Assembly: GCA_934255455.1 (NCBI GenBank)
Contig: CAKQNS010000001.1
Span: forward strand, 1 to 64,000
Length of the DNA: 64,000 bases
DNA from: an uncultured Alphaproteobacteria bacterium
Lineage (GTDB): Bacteria > Pseudomonadota > Alphaproteobacteria > Rs-D84
Direction of reading: 5' to 3'
Under the pieces are notes generated by a model. It was not told where the DNA came from. It did not search any database and was given only the letters and a program-made list of their open reading frames with translations. Numbering within the stretch: the first letter of the stretch is position 1; each line of letters opens with the position of its first letter. Position numbers and translations under genes: made by a program. Below, one piece after another: positions 35,943-45,824 of the stretch.

Positions 35943-36018
35943 GCCGGTGTAGCTCAGCTGGTAGAGCATCTCATTCGTAATGAGGGGGTCGTAGGTTCAA
36001 GTCCTATCACCGGCACCA
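35943..36018 (+). tRNA. tRNA-Thr (anticodon CGT)
   Basis: 76 nt with CCA. Acceptor GCCGGTG/CACCGGC, anticodon loop TTCGTAA (anticodon CGT, reads ACG), T loop TTCAAGT, discriminator A. Followed by its own terminator. Confidence 0.95.
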
Positions 36019-36028
36019 GAATTAAAAA

Positions 36029-36056
36029 AGCGCGGTTTTATCCGCGCTTTTTTTTT
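36029..36056 (+). terminator. Terminator of tRNA-Thr(CGT)
   Basis: AGCGCGG (36029-36035), 6-nt loop, CCGCGCT (36042-36048), then nine T. Confidence 0.93.
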
Positions 36057-36069
36057 GCATAAATTAAAA

Positions 36070-36540
36070 TTATTTTTGCAATTGCATCGCATATTGATTC
36101 AGTGCCGCAACTTGGGCCTGTTTTTTCTGTAATTTTGCCAATTGTTTTGCGTGTGCCTCGGCATTCATACCACGGTTTATAAGGTTTTCATTTAATTTAT
36201 CGACCCATTTAATCAAATATTCAGCCTGTTTTTTTGTAATCTTTAATTGTGGATCTGGGTTGTGACGTTTCAGAATAACACGGTCTATCATTTTTTCACC
36301 GTAAAACACATCGCCGTTATCCTTGATAATCATAGATTGTTTTTCAAACAATTTATTATTCACAATTTCAGAACTGATAATAACGCTGATATATTTTTTG
36401 AACTCTGGGCCTGTTGTTTTTACACGAATGTTTTCCTGGCTTTTACGCATAATATATTTCAGTGTTTGCACACCATCATCACGCAATTTTTTTACCAGTG
36501 TGCGCTTTTCAGAAACAGTCAATTTTTTATCGTTTTCCAT
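36070..36540 (-). CDS. Hypothetical protein, 156 aa
   Basis: Highly charged, Lys/Gln-rich and largely helical; coiled-coil-like C-terminus (HAKQLAKLQKKQAQVAALNQ). No known domain recognised. The start at 36540 has AAAGGA; an earlier in-frame ATG (36576) lacks one. No signal peptide, so cytoplasmic. It lies between the tRNA-Thr terminator and the ileS upstream region. Confidence 0.6.
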   Translation of the reverse strand: MENDKKLTVSEKRTLVKKLRDDGVQTLKYIMRKSQENIRVKTTGPEFKKYISVIISSEIVNNKLFEKQSMIIKDNGDVFYGEKMIDRVILKRHNPDPQLKITKKQAEYLIKWVDKLNENLINRGMNAEAHAKQLAKLQKKQAQVAALNQYAMQLQK

Positions 36541-36713
36541 AGATTTTTCCTTTATTTTATGTTGACTATAATACAATTTGTCATTAAATCAAGTTATTAT
36601 TATTCCATTGTATACTTGCATTTTTTATAAATCCGGTGTATAAATTGCGGGAAATGAAACAAACAGCAATCATTATTATAAAATAACCTGGCACGGCGCT
36701 TTGGCGGTGGCTG

Positions 36714-36736
36714 GGGCGCACGGCGCCCGTTTTTTA
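36714..36736 (+). terminator. Hairpin with T run upstream of ileS (terminator or attenuator)
   Basis: GGGCGC-ACG-GCGCCC (36714-36728) followed by GTTTTTT. No plus-strand gene ends here, so attenuation of ileS or a stand-alone terminator is possible. A TATAAT at 36737-36742 directly follows and may be the -10 of ileS. Confidence 0.5.
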
Positions 36737-36764
36737 TATAATGGCAAAACAAAGGTATAAACCA

Positions 36765-39700
36765 ATGGCATATCCAAAGACCGAACCGCGCGCAGATTTT
36801 CCTGCACTGGAACAGGAAATATTGGAATTTTGGCGCAGTGACGATACTTTCCATAAATCATTGAACCAGACAAAACTGGGACATCCGTTTTCTTTCTATG
36901 ACGGGCCACCGTTTGCAAATGGTTTGCCACATTGGGGGCATTTGGGTGTATCGGCGGTCAAAGATATGATTTCGCGCTATCAAACAATGCGTAGTCGTCA
37001 TGTTGTGCGTGAACTGGGGTGGGATTGCCACGGGTTGCCGGCGGAATCATCTGTTGAAAAAAAGCAAAAACGCCAGGCCAAAGATATTGTTGCAACCGAC
37101 GGTATTGCAGCATTCTGTGATATGTGCCGCAGTGACGTTATGACATATTCAACCGAATGGTTGAAATTTATTGAACGCATTGGTCGTTGGGTTGATGGTG
37201 GCGACGGATATGGTTATCGCACCATGGATAAAAATTATATGGAATCGGTTATGTGGGCGATAAAGGAATTACATAATCGTGGCCTGTTATACAAAGATTA
37301 TCGTGTAAATCCATTTGATTGGAAACTGGGCACGGTTCTGTCTAATTCCGAGGCATCAAGTGAATACCAAGATGTCACCGATGATGCAATTACCGTGTGG
37401 TTTGAATTAGAAAATGGTGATCGTGCAATAGCATGGACAACAACACCATGGACATTGCCCGCGAACAGTGCGCTGGCGGTGAACCCCGATATGAAATATC
37501 TGCGTATGCGTGACACCGATGGGGCGGTTTATGTCATTGCTGAATCGCGGCTAAAATCGTACGAAAAACAATTGGCAAATGCTACACAAATTGATGCTGT
37601 ATTCGGTCGCGATTTGGTTGGCATAAAATATAAACCATTGTTTGATTATTATGCGGGGACATCTGATTTATTATATCAAATTATTCCGGCGGATTATGTG
37701 TCCGACGGTGATGGAACCGGCATAGTGCATATTGCCCCCGCGTATGGCGAGGATGATTTCTGGGCGGCAAAAAATATTGACCCGAAATTCCCAGTAATTT
37801 TGAATGTTGATGACTATGGAAATTATACATCTGATGTTCGTGATTGGGCGGGCGAAAATATTTTTGATGCAAACCCAAAAATTATAAATCACCTGCGCGA
37901 AAATGGCCATTTGGTTAAAAAAGAACAACATCGTCATTCATACCCGTATGGCCCACGCAGCAAAGAAAAATTGATTTATCGCGCGACTGATTCTTGGTAT
38001 ATTGATGTGCCAAAAATCCGTGAACGTTTGGTTGAAATAACAAAATTGCAAACCAAATGGACATCGGCTGGTGACCGTTTCTTGACATGGATAGAAGGTG
38101 CGCGCCCATGGTCAATTTCCCGTAATCGTTTCTGGGGAACGCCATTGCCGATTTGGACACGCGATGGCGAATATAAAATATTTGGTTCAATCGCCGAAAT
38201 CGAAGAATTCTTTGGCGTGAAAATAAATGACCTGCACCGACCGACACTGGACGCATTAGAAAAAGACGGTTGGAAACGCATCCCTGATGTTTTGGATTGT
38301 TGGGTTGAATCGGGTTCTATGCCATTTGCATCATTGCATTATCCGTTTGAAAATGCCGATAAGTTTGCGGCAACTTTCCCCGCCGATTATATTATCGAAG
38401 GCCAAGATCAAACCCGTGGTTGGTTTTATTCATTGATGGTTATGGCAACCGCATTGTTTGACAGCCCCGCGTTTCGCACGGTTTCGGCAAACGGTATGAT
38501 TGTTGATGAACACAAAAAGAAACTGTCCAAGTCTGTTGGTAATTTTGTAAATCCCGAACAGCAGATTGAACAATCGGGCGCAGATGCCGTGCGTTTGTTC
38601 ATACTGGGGTCTGGGTTTATGAAGGCCGAACCAGTATCTATTGATATGGCGGGCAAGGTGTTCAGTGACGCCACAAAAACAATTCTGACCCCACTGTGGA
38701 ACGCATATCATTTCTTTACACTGTATGCGAATGCCGGCAACATTGTTGCGACGGACAATTTCAACACAGACAATGTATTGGATAAATATATTATTGCCGA
38801 ATTAAACGAACTGATTCGTGTTGTGGCCGCGGCATTAGATGAATATAAACCAGATGTTGCAATCAAAGAATTCGTACGATTCTTGGATGTATTAAATAAT
38901 TGGTATATTCGTCGGTCGCGCGCGCGTTTCTGGGACGAAGATGTGGATGCGTTTAATACATTGCATCGCGTGTTGACAACCGTTTGCAAATGTCTGGCGC
39001 CGTTTGCACCATTTATCAGTGAATATGTTTATAAAAACCTGACGGGGGCGGAATCTGTACATTTGGAATCGTTCCCAGTGGCAACCGACACAGACGACGC
39101 AATTGTTCGTGATATGCGCGGGGTGCAATCGGTTGTATCGGTTGGAAAACAGTTGCGTGAACAATACAAACTGCGCAATCGTTTGCCATTGGCCAAAATC
39201 ACGATTGCGGGTGGCGACCTGCATGCGTATGCCGATATTATTGCCGACGAACTGAATGTAAAGCATGTCGATTTTACACCAAATATCGGTGATGTTGCCG
39301 ACAGTTTTATTTACCTGATTACACCAAAGATTGGCGCGCGTCTGGGTGGTGCATTACGCGAAATTATACCGGCTGTAAAGCAAGGCAAATATGAAATTGC
39401 GGGCGATAAATTGATTGTTGGTGCGCATACATTGAACGCCGACGAATTTGAAAATCGTTTGACCGTGTTGCCGGGAATCACCGGTGCCGCATTGCCAGAT
39501 AACACCGCGGTTGTCGTTCTGGATACCGAAATCAACGCCGAATTGGTTGCCGAAGGATTGGCAAACGACGCCCTGCGATTTATCCAAGATTCACGCAAAA
39601 CGGCGGGATTGGATGTGTCGGATCGTATTAAATTGACATACAATGCCACGCCCGCCCTGGCCGCCGCGATTGATGCACATCGCGACCGCATTATGTCGGA

Positions 39701-39791
39701 TGCATTGATTGTTGATATGTCGCGTGGCGATGGTGAATATGAAACAGAAATAGAGGGTTATAACCTGTCTATTGGAATACACAAGGCATAA
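36765..39791 (+). CDS. ileS: Isoleucyl-tRNA synthetase, eukaryote-like (type 2)
   Basis: 1008 residues from the ATG at 36765, chosen for AAAGG at 10 nt; an ATG at 36741 overlaps the promoter -10. HIGH motif as PHWGH (about 55-59) in the context DGPPFANGLPHWGHLGVSAV, and KLSKS near residue 585. The HWGH form with this flanking sequence is that of the eukaryotic/type 2 IleRS also found in Rickettsiales and some other bacteria; the C-terminal zinc cysteines of the type 1 enzyme are missing. Type 2 enzymes are generally insensitive to mupirocin. nth follows immediately. Confidence 0.93.
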   Translation: MAYPKTEPRADFPALEQEILEFWRSDDTFHKSLNQTKLGHPFSFYDGPPFANGLPHWGHLGVSAVKDMISRYQTMRSRHVVRELGWDCHGLPAESSVEKKQKRQAKDIVATDGIAAFCDMCRSDVMTYSTEWLKFIERIGRWVDGGDGYGYRTMDKNYMESVMWAIKELHNRGLLYKDYRVNPFDWKLGTVLSNSEASSEYQDVTDDAITVWFELENGDRAIAWTTTPWTLPANSALAVNPDMKYLRMRDTDGAVYVIAESRLKSYEKQLANATQIDAVFGRDLVGIKYKPLFDYYAGTSDLLYQIIPADYVSDGDGTGIVHIAPAYGEDDFWAAKNIDPKFPVILNVDDYGNYTSDVRDWAGENIFDANPKIINHLRENGHLVKKEQHRHSYPYGPRSKEKLIYRATDSWYIDVPKIRERLVEITKLQTKWTSAGDRFLTWIEGARPWSISRNRFWGTPLPIWTRDGEYKIFGSIAEIEEFFGVKINDLHRPTLDALEKDGWKRIPDVLDCWVESGSMPFASLHYPFENADKFAATFPADYIIEGQDQTRGWFYSLMVMATALFDSPAFRTVSANGMIVDEHKKKLSKSVGNFVNPEQQIEQSGADAVRLFILGSGFMKAEPVSIDMAGKVFSDATKTILTPLWNAYHFFTLYANAGNIVATDNFNTDNVLDKYIIAELNELIRVVAAALDEYKPDVAIKEFVRFLDVLNNWYIRRSRARFWDEDVDAFNTLHRVLTTVCKCLAPFAPFISEYVYKNLTGAESVHLESFPVATDTDDAIVRDMRGVQSVVSVGKQLREQYKLRNRLPLAKITIAGGDLHAYADIIADELNVKHVDFTPNIGDVADSFIYLITPKIGARLGGALREIIPAVKQGKYEIAGDKLIVGAHTLNADEFENRLTVLPGITGAALPDNTAVVVLDTEINAELVAEGLANDALRFIQDSRKTAGLDVSDRIKLTYNATPALAAAIDAHRDRIMSDALIVDMSRGDGEYETEIEGYNLSIGIHKA

Positions 39792-40448
39792 ATGACACCG
39801 ACCCAGTATTTTGAAATTGTGCCGTCACGGCTGAATATGGATATTCGTTCGGAATTATATTTTATAAACGAATTCACGTTCGCCGTGGCTGTCATTTTGT
39901 CGGCCCAGGCAACTGATAAAAAGGTGAACGAGGTCACACCACAATTATTCAAAATTGCGCCGACGCCCGCAAAAATGATTGCGCTGGGGCTGGACGGATT
40001 AAAGCAGCATATTCGTGTTATTTCATTTTTTAATAACAAGGCAAAAAGTATCATCGGTCTGGCGTCGCAATTGATGGAATATACCGGCAATGATGATGCG
40101 AATTATAAATTCCCGGAAAAATTTCATAATCGCGATGAATTGATGAAATTACCCGGCATCGGGCAAAAGACCGCAAATGTCGTAATGAATGTTTTGTGGG
40201 ACGCGCCAAACATTGGTGTCGATACGCATGTTTTCCGCAATGCACATCGCTATGGCTGGGTCGGTGCGGACGCAAATACCCCCGAACGCGTTGAACGCGA
40301 ACTGTTAAAAATAATTCCAAAAAAATATCACGCAATTTGCAATCATGTGATGGTTTTGCACGGGCGGTATATATGTCGCGCACTTCGTCCAAAATGTGCC
40401 GAATGTCCCGTTGCACATATTTGTAATGCATCAGATAAAACGATATAA
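39792..40448 (+). CDS. nth: Endonuclease III (DNA glycosylase/AP lyase)
   Basis: 218 residues. Helix-hairpin-helix LPGIGQKTANVV with the catalytic Lys (about 126), catalytic Asp in VDTHVFRNAHRYGW (about 145) and the 4Fe-4S cluster cysteines in CRALRPKCAECPVAHIC near the C-terminus. Removes oxidised pyrimidines. Its ATG follows the ileS stop with no gap, so the two are cotranscribed; it ends at a terminator shared with pheT. Confidence 0.93.
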   Translation: MTPTQYFEIVPSRLNMDIRSELYFINEFTFAVAVILSAQATDKKVNEVTPQLFKIAPTPAKMIALGLDGLKQHIRVISFFNNKAKSIIGLASQLMEYTGNDDANYKFPEKFHNRDELMKLPGIGQKTANVVMNVLWDAPNIGVDTHVFRNAHRYGWVGADANTPERVERELLKIIPKKYHAICNHVMVLHGRYICRALRPKCAECPVAHICNASDKTI

Positions 40449-40475
40449 AAAGACCGGCATTTGCCGGCCTTTTTA
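40447..40475. terminator. Bidirectional terminator between nth and pheT
   Basis: CCGGCA/TGCCGG stem with flanking GA...CT pairs and T runs on both strands (AAAAAGACCGGCATTTGCCG...). Confidence 0.85.
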
Positions 40476-40480
40476 TGTTT

Positions 40481-42784
40481 TTATTTGTCGCGAATACGCG
40501 CATTACATTTCGATTCTACATTTTTTATAACCGCATTTTGCAATGCCATTAAATCAGAATCGGACATATTATCGGTTGGTACAATTGTGATTGTAAATGC
40601 AATTGATTTATTGCCATCGGGCATTGCAAATGCATCAAACACAATTGCGTCTGTAATACGATTATCCGCACTGCGCGCCGCCGAAACCAATTTTTCCGCC
40701 GGTGTGTCATTGTCTACGATGAACGCAAAATCGCGCGTTATTGGTTGGAAATCTGATATATGCGGCTCGCGCGGTTTACGGGCGGACGGCAAATTATCAA
40801 CATTGTCAATCAGCGCAACCATAACATTCGTTTTGATTTTCATTTCACGTGCAACAATTGGTGACAATTCACCAAATTCGGCAATCTTTTTCTTGCCCTG
40901 GTAAATCGCGCCATATCGGAACGGATGCGCCCAACGCGGCGGGTTGTCGGTTGAAACAGTAAAACGTTGACCGTGCATTAATGAAATTAAATCGGCCTTG
41001 ACATCATAAATATCAAATAGCCGTGCACGGCCCGCCCAATGCCGTGGTGTGGTCATGCCAGTGCGAACAATACAAATTTGTGTATGCTGGGCGCCGGGCG
41101 TGTCGCCATCAAACACGGTGCCCAATTCAAACATAGACAAATCGGAATATCCGCGCTTTTCATTATTTGCAACAAATTGCAATAAATTGCCCAACAGCGA
41201 ATTGCGCACCGTATCCATTTCAACAACGATTGGATTTGCAACCGAAATAATTGGCGCATCAGAAATTATTTTTTCAATTTTTGAATTACCAAAACCAAAC
41301 GATTTACATTCGTACAGGCCGCGTGCCGCCAATTCAGATTTTGTTGTGAAATAGTAATCATTGTGCGTCGCCGCGTCGGATGGTCTGTGTGCGGCAACAT
41401 TGGCCAATTTGTTATAACCATATATGCGCAATAATTCCGCCACCAGGTTTTCTGGCAAAACAACATCAACGCGCGCCGGCCGTGGTGAAATACTCCATTT
41501 GTTGGCGCGTGCCGATACATCAAAACCTAATTTTTCAAATATAGCGCGTTGTTCGTCTTGCGGCATGTCAATGCCAGTTTTTTTCAAAAACAATTCCGGC
41601 GAATATTCAATTGTGATGCGCCCTGATGGAACTTTGCCGGCAATACCGGTACCGGCAATTTCGCCACCGCATGCGTCCATAATTATTTTCGCCGCGCGTG
41701 CCAATGCAATGCCTGTAATTGTTGGATCAATACCGCGTTCATAACGATATGATGCGTCGGTCGATACACCAATGCGCTTGGCCGATTTACGCACAGATAC
41801 CGGGTCAAAATACGCACTTTCCAGAATAATATTTTTTGTTTTGTCGGTTGTTGCGCCACGTGCGCCACCAATCACACCGGCCAGTGCCAAAATACCCATA
41901 TCGTCGGTAATAACCATATCGTTATCGGTCAATTCATGTTCCGCGCCAAACAGGTCGGTAAATTTTTCACCGGCCGCCGCCATACGAATAACTATGTCGC
42001 CATGAATTTCATCGGCATCAAAGCAATGCATTGGTTGTGCCATGTCATAACAAATATAATTTGTTGCATCAATCGGTGCGTTTTTCGGATTGATTCCAAT
42101 CGCGCGCAAACGCGCCGCAATTGTTTTATTGCTGGGCGCAACCGTTATATTATTTATTTCACAGAATTGATACACCGGGCATTTATCTGTTTTAATAATG
42201 GCATTGCGCGATGCATTGACCGGCGCAAGCGTTTCATCGGTTTGCGCAATATATTCACCCGCACCCGCCGCGGCCAGGTCACGCGCAATTCCGCGTACCG
42301 CCAAATAGTCTGGCCGGTTTGGTGTGATGCCTGCATCAAATACAATTGGTGTGTCCATTACCGGCGCGCCAATTTTTGTATCATCCGGCAATTCAATAAT
42401 GCCACTGTTGTCGTCGTTTATGCCTAATTCCGCGCCACTGCACATCATACCGTTTGACATAACACCACGCAGTTTTCCGGCCGAAATTTCGTGTCCCTGG
42501 ATAACGCATCCCGGCAACGCCAGTGCAGATACCAATCCCACGCGTGCGTTTGGTGCGCCACATACAACCTGGCGCGGGGTACCGGTGCCATCGTCAACCT
42601 GTAATATATGCAGGTGGTCACTGCCCGCCAACGGGTCGCATTGAATAATTTTTGCGGCAATCGGGGCAACAGGAATGATTAAATCTTCGACCTCGAGCCC
42701 TGTGCGTGTCAATGTGTCGGAAATTTCCGTGGCCGACGCATCTGTTTTCAAATAATCTTTTAACCAATCAAATGTCCATTTCAT
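40481..42784 (-). CDS. pheT: Phenylalanyl-tRNA synthetase beta subunit
   Basis: 767 residues. The N-terminal tRNA-binding (B1/EMAP-like) domain has DHLHILQVDDG, VVCGAPNAR and GMMCSGAELGI (about 55-130); B3/B4 and B5 domains follow (GGARGATTDKTKNIILESAYF, GVSTDASYRYERG) and the C-terminal anticodon-binding FDX-ACB domain. With pheS it forms the alpha2beta2 PheRS. It starts 16 nt downstream of pheS. Confidence 0.96.
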   Translation of the reverse strand: MKWTFDWLKDYLKTDASATEISDTLTRTGLEVEDLIIPVAPIAAKIIQCDPLAGSDHLHILQVDDGTGTPRQVVCGAPNARVGLVSALALPGCVIQGHEISAGKLRGVMSNGMMCSGAELGINDDNSGIIELPDDTKIGAPVMDTPIVFDAGITPNRPDYLAVRGIARDLAAAGAGEYIAQTDETLAPVNASRNAIIKTDKCPVYQFCEINNITVAPSNKTIAARLRAIGINPKNAPIDATNYICYDMAQPMHCFDADEIHGDIVIRMAAAGEKFTDLFGAEHELTDNDMVITDDMGILALAGVIGGARGATTDKTKNIILESAYFDPVSVRKSAKRIGVSTDASYRYERGIDPTITGIALARAAKIIMDACGGEIAGTGIAGKVPSGRITIEYSPELFLKKTGIDMPQDEQRAIFEKLGFDVSARANKWSISPRPARVDVVLPENLVAELLRIYGYNKLANVAAHRPSDAATHNDYYFTTKSELAARGLYECKSFGFGNSKIEKIISDAPIISVANPIVVEMDTVRNSLLGNLLQFVANNEKRGYSDLSMFELGTVFDGDTPGAQHTQICIVRTGMTTPRHWAGRARLFDIYDVKADLISLMHGQRFTVSTDNPPRWAHPFRYGAIYQGKKKIAEFGELSPIVAREMKIKTNVMVALIDNVDNLPSARKPREPHISDFQPITRDFAFIVDNDTPAEKLVSAARSADNRITDAIVFDAFAMPDGNKSIAFTITIVPTDNMSDSDLMALQNAVIKNVESKCNARIRDK

Positions 42785-42799
42785 AATATAACCCCCACA

Positions 42800-43747
42800 T
42801 TAAATATCCGCATTTTCCAACCAACGAATATCGCCATCATAAAATTGGCGAATATCGTTCAGACCGTATTTTAACATTGCCAACCGGTCCCAGCCAAAAC
42901 CAAATGCAAATCCCTGGTATTCGTCCGGATTCACACCACAGTTGCGCAGAACATTTGGATGAACCATTCCGGCACCCATAATTTCCAACCACTTTTTACC
43001 CTGCCACAGTAAATCAATTTCAATACTTGGTTCGGTAAACGGAAAATACGATGGACGAATGCGTAATTTAACATCATCTATTTCAAAGAATTTCTGTAAA
43101 AACGCCTTTACATCGCCAATCAAATCACACATTGTGATGTTTTTATCAATGTATAAACCCTCTATCTGGTGGAACATGGGGGCGTGTGTGGCGTCCATTT
43201 CCTTGCGATATGTGGAACCAATACCGAAAATTTTAATTGGCACGCCAAATTTTTCCATAGACCGAATTTGAATTGCCGATGTTTGGGTGCGTAACACATT
43301 GCCATTTAATAAAAAGAAACTGTCCTGCATATCGCGTGCCGGATGATATTCGGGTGTGTTCAGTGCGGTAAAGTTATGCCAATCATCTTCGATCTCGGGT
43401 CCGGTTTGCATTGTGTACCCAAATGATTCCAGAATGTTTGAAATATCGGCCAGTGCGCGCGTTTGTGGGTGCAGCCCACCGCGTGATTCTGGTGCCGGAT
43501 TCAGTGTTGCGTCCAATTTTTGTGATGCCAATTTTTTCATTAAATCGGCCGTTTCTATTTCCGATTGGCGCAATTTGAACGCCGCGCGCAATTCAGTGTT
43601 TTCGGTATTCAGTGCCGCACGCGCGTCGTTATCCAAATCTTTCATTTGTTTCAATCGCGCGGTCATTGTGCCGCCTTTACCAAATGTCGCGGTATACAAT
43701 TCCTGTAATTTTTCCAAACTTGTTATATTTTTAATCTGTTCCAGCAT
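42800..43747 (-). CDS. pheS: Phenylalanyl-tRNA synthetase alpha subunit
   Basis: 315 residues; coiled-coil N-terminus, class II catalytic core with the FHQIEGLYIDK region, motif 2 (TYRKEMDATHAPMFHQIEG), and motif 3 GFGWDRLAMLKYG near the C-terminus. It activates phenylalanine. A terminator-like hairpin lies between rplT and its ribosome-binding site. Followed by pheT. Confidence 0.96.
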   Translation of the reverse strand: MLEQIKNITSLEKLQELYTATFGKGGTMTARLKQMKDLDNDARAALNTENTELRAAFKLRQSEIETADLMKKLASQKLDATLNPAPESRGGLHPQTRALADISNILESFGYTMQTGPEIEDDWHNFTALNTPEYHPARDMQDSFFLLNGNVLRTQTSAIQIRSMEKFGVPIKIFGIGSTYRKEMDATHAPMFHQIEGLYIDKNITMCDLIGDVKAFLQKFFEIDDVKLRIRPSYFPFTEPSIEIDLLWQGKKWLEIMGAGMVHPNVLRNCGVNPDEYQGFAFGFGWDRLAMLKYGLNDIRQFYDGDIRWLENADI

Positions 43748-43760
43748 ATTTTTACCTTTT

Positions 43761-43797
43761 CAAAAAATAAAAGCCGTCGGTTTGACGGCTTTTATTA
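43761..43797 (-). terminator. Strong hairpin between rplT and pheS (terminator/attenuator)
   Basis: Ten-bp stem AAAAGCCGTC (43769-43778)/GACGGCTTTT (43784-43793), 5-nt loop, U run towards pheS on the minus strand. Only 14 nt separate it from the pheS start, so pheST needs read-through or an own promoter. Confidence 0.75.
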
Positions 43798-43825
43798 TTA
43801 CAAAACAATCAGCCACCGCCAAGGG

Positions 43826-44194
43826 TTATTTGGATTCGGCGCCAATAAATCGTTTTGCAGTTTCCACCAATTTGGTGAAGTTTTCATCCCCAGCATACGC
43901 CATTTCTGCCAAGACCTTGCGATCCAGGACAACGCCGGCCTTTTTCAGACCGTTCATAAACTGGCTGTATGTCAAGCCGTTGCTGCGAACAGCGGCATTG
44001 ATACGGACAATCCACAACCCGCGGAATTCGCGTTTTTTCACGCGACGATCACGGTATGCATACTGGCCCGCTTTTTCCGTTTTTTCACGGGCGGCACGGT
44101 ATGTTGTGCTGTGGCGACCCAGATACCCTTTGGCACGGGCCAATATTTTATTATGCTTCTGTTTAACGGTTGTTCCGCGTTTTACTCTTGCCAT
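43826..44194 (-). CDS. rplT: Ribosomal protein bL20
   Basis: 122 residues, basic, with the family pattern ([39 protein letters not shown]). Needed for early 50S assembly; in other bacteria it also represses translation of its own operon. Between rpmI and pheS as in most proteobacteria. Confidence 0.96.
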   Translation of the reverse strand: MARVKRGTTVKQKHNKILARAKGYLGRHSTTYRAAREKTEKAGQYAYRDRRVKKREFRGLWIVRINAAVRSNGLTYSQFMNGLKKAGVVLDRKVLAEMAYAGDENFTKLVETAKRFIGAESK

Positions 44195-44208
44195 TTTTTA
44201 TACCCCCA

Positions 44209-44412
44209 TTATTTCAAACCGTATGGAGCCAAGATTTTCGCCTGACCAACCATGTTTTCGTTCAGATACTGTGGTTTTGAACCCGCGTTGTTTGCACGTG
44301 TGGATTTGTGACGCAACAGTTTCTTGTGGGCATTACGGGCAACACGGATTTTACCGGTTGCAGTCATAGAAGCGCGCTTTTTCAAGTACGACTTTGTTTT
44401 CAGTTTTGGCAT
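44209..44412 (-). CDS. rpmI: Ribosomal protein bL35
   Basis: 67 residues from the ATG at 44412 (MPKLKTKSYLKKRASMTATG...); the AAGGTG ribosome site supports this over the upstream ATG at 44454. First gene of rpmI-rplT-pheS-pheT; the usual infC is not in front of it. Confidence 0.95.
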   Translation of the reverse strand: MPKLKTKSYLKKRASMTATGKIRVARNAHKKLLRHKSTRANNAGSKPQYLNENMVGQAKILAPYGLK

Positions 44413-44550
44413 TTTTTCACCTTTTTTTAGTATCCTGATGGCAATGCCTGCCATTTCGGATTTGTTCTACTGCGCGAATATTGTGGCATAATTAAATGAA
44501 AAATCAAGTTTTTATTGAATGTTGGAATTTTAGCGTATAAACTGGTGTGC

Positions 44551-45369
44551 ATGAACCAAAACAAATTATCATCTGTTTATTCGTTGGTAAAATCGGCAAT
44601 CGCGGCGGCGGCATTGCCTATCATATTCATATACATTATGATTGCAAAGCCTGATTATGCTATTATGAATGCCATGGGGCATATTGTGGTGCCGGTTGCA
44701 ACCGCCGTTGGTGATTTAATTACATGGCCTGTGCGTGCAACGGGAAATCTGATTTCTAATATTCATGAATTGGCCACATTGCGCAGTGAAAACGAAGAAT
44801 TGCGTGTGCGTCTGGATGCGGCATTACAGAATAAAAATATGTGTGATGTGGCATTGCATGAAAACCAAAAATTATCGCATGAATTGGATGTTATGCGCGC
44901 AACGCCGCATGGCACGGTTTTGGCTGATATAATTCATGATAACGCGGCATTTCACCATAACACATTTATTATAAATCGTGGTGTGCGTGATGGTATGGCG
45001 CGCGGTATGGCGGTTATGTCAACCGATGGGTCGTTGGTTGGAATTATCAGTGAAACCGCACCAACATTTTCGCGTGTGCGCGCACTGACCGATTCTGAAT
45101 CAAATATTGCCGTGCGTGTGGCGGGGTCTGAAATATATGGGTTTATGTCTGGGACCGGTGGCGCAAATCCGACAATTGGTTTTTTCAGTGACCCCGAATT
45201 TGAACCGACCCCCGGTGTGCAATTGATTACCAGCAACATCAGTGGGGTTTTACCGGCGGGAATATTTGTTGGCAAATTGATAAATGACAGTGATGTTCGT
45301 GTATTGCCGGTGTCGGAAATATCGCGCGTAATTGTTTTGCAATTCGATAAATCGAACGAATATAAATGA
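44551..45369 (+). CDS. mreC: Rod shape-determining protein MreC
   Basis: 272 residues: short cytoplasmic tail, one membrane helix (about 14-34), coiled coil (about 68-110) and the periplasmic beta domain (NTFIINRGVRDGMARGMAV, GVLPAGIFVGKL). MreC links MreB and the PBP2/RodA synthase. An earlier ATG (44515) is a weaker choice. It overlaps mreD by ATGA. mreB is not adjacent but lies at 58877. Confidence 0.9.
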   Translation: MNQNKLSSVYSLVKSAIAAAALPIIFIYIMIAKPDYAIMNAMGHIVVPVATAVGDLITWPVRATGNLISNIHELATLRSENEELRVRLDAALQNKNMCDVALHENQKLSHELDVMRATPHGTVLADIIHDNAAFHHNTFIINRGVRDGMARGMAVMSTDGSLVGIISETAPTFSRVRALTDSESNIAVRVAGSEIYGFMSGTGGANPTIGFFSDPEFEPTPGVQLITSNISGVLPAGIFVGKLINDSDVRVLPVSEISRVIVLQFDKSNEYK

Positions 45370-45824
45370 AAGAAAATATAATAAAATTTTTACGCAATAC
45401 ATTTCCATTTGTAATGGTTATTGCATTGTGGCGATTGGCCCTGCCCGTGTGGAATCCGGCGGGGGTGTTGGCGTTGATACCAATATTTTTCTGTTCGTTT
45501 GTCCAGCCCGTACCATATTTTATGGGTATGGGAATATTGTTCAGTTTTTTAATTGATTATAATTCAAACACACTGTTTTTCTGGACGGCGTTATATTGTT
45601 TCGTTTATGCGATAAACGGTTTTCAAAATTACATAGATTTACCGCGTGCGGCAAATCGTGCGATTGTGCCATTTATGATATATTTTGGTGTGGGTATTTT
45701 GTTTTTGGTATTGACGCATTTCAGTTGGGCGGTATTGGCGCGCGGGTTGTGGACATTTATCTGGGGCACAATACTGTATACACCAATTGTTATGTTGATT
45801 CAGGGGGCACGTGATGATAGATAA
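45366..45824 (+). CDS. mreD: Rod shape-determining protein MreD
   Basis: 152 residues, highly hydrophobic with about five membrane segments, the MreD length and pattern. Overlaps mreC and mrdA on both sides, so translationally coupled. Confidence 0.88.
   Translation: MKENIIKFLRNTFPFVMVIALWRLALPVWNPAGVLALIPIFFCSFVQPVPYFMGMGILFSFLIDYNSNTLFFWTALYCFVYAINGFQNYIDLPRAANRAIVPFMIYFGVGILFLVLTHFSWAVLARGLWTFIWGTILYTPIVMLIQGARDDR

Noticed and set aside
40461..42644. Several plus-strand ORFs opposite pheT, and similar ones opposite gyrB and metG
   Set aside because: They are antisense shadows of strongly conserved genes, without ribosome sites or recognisable domains.
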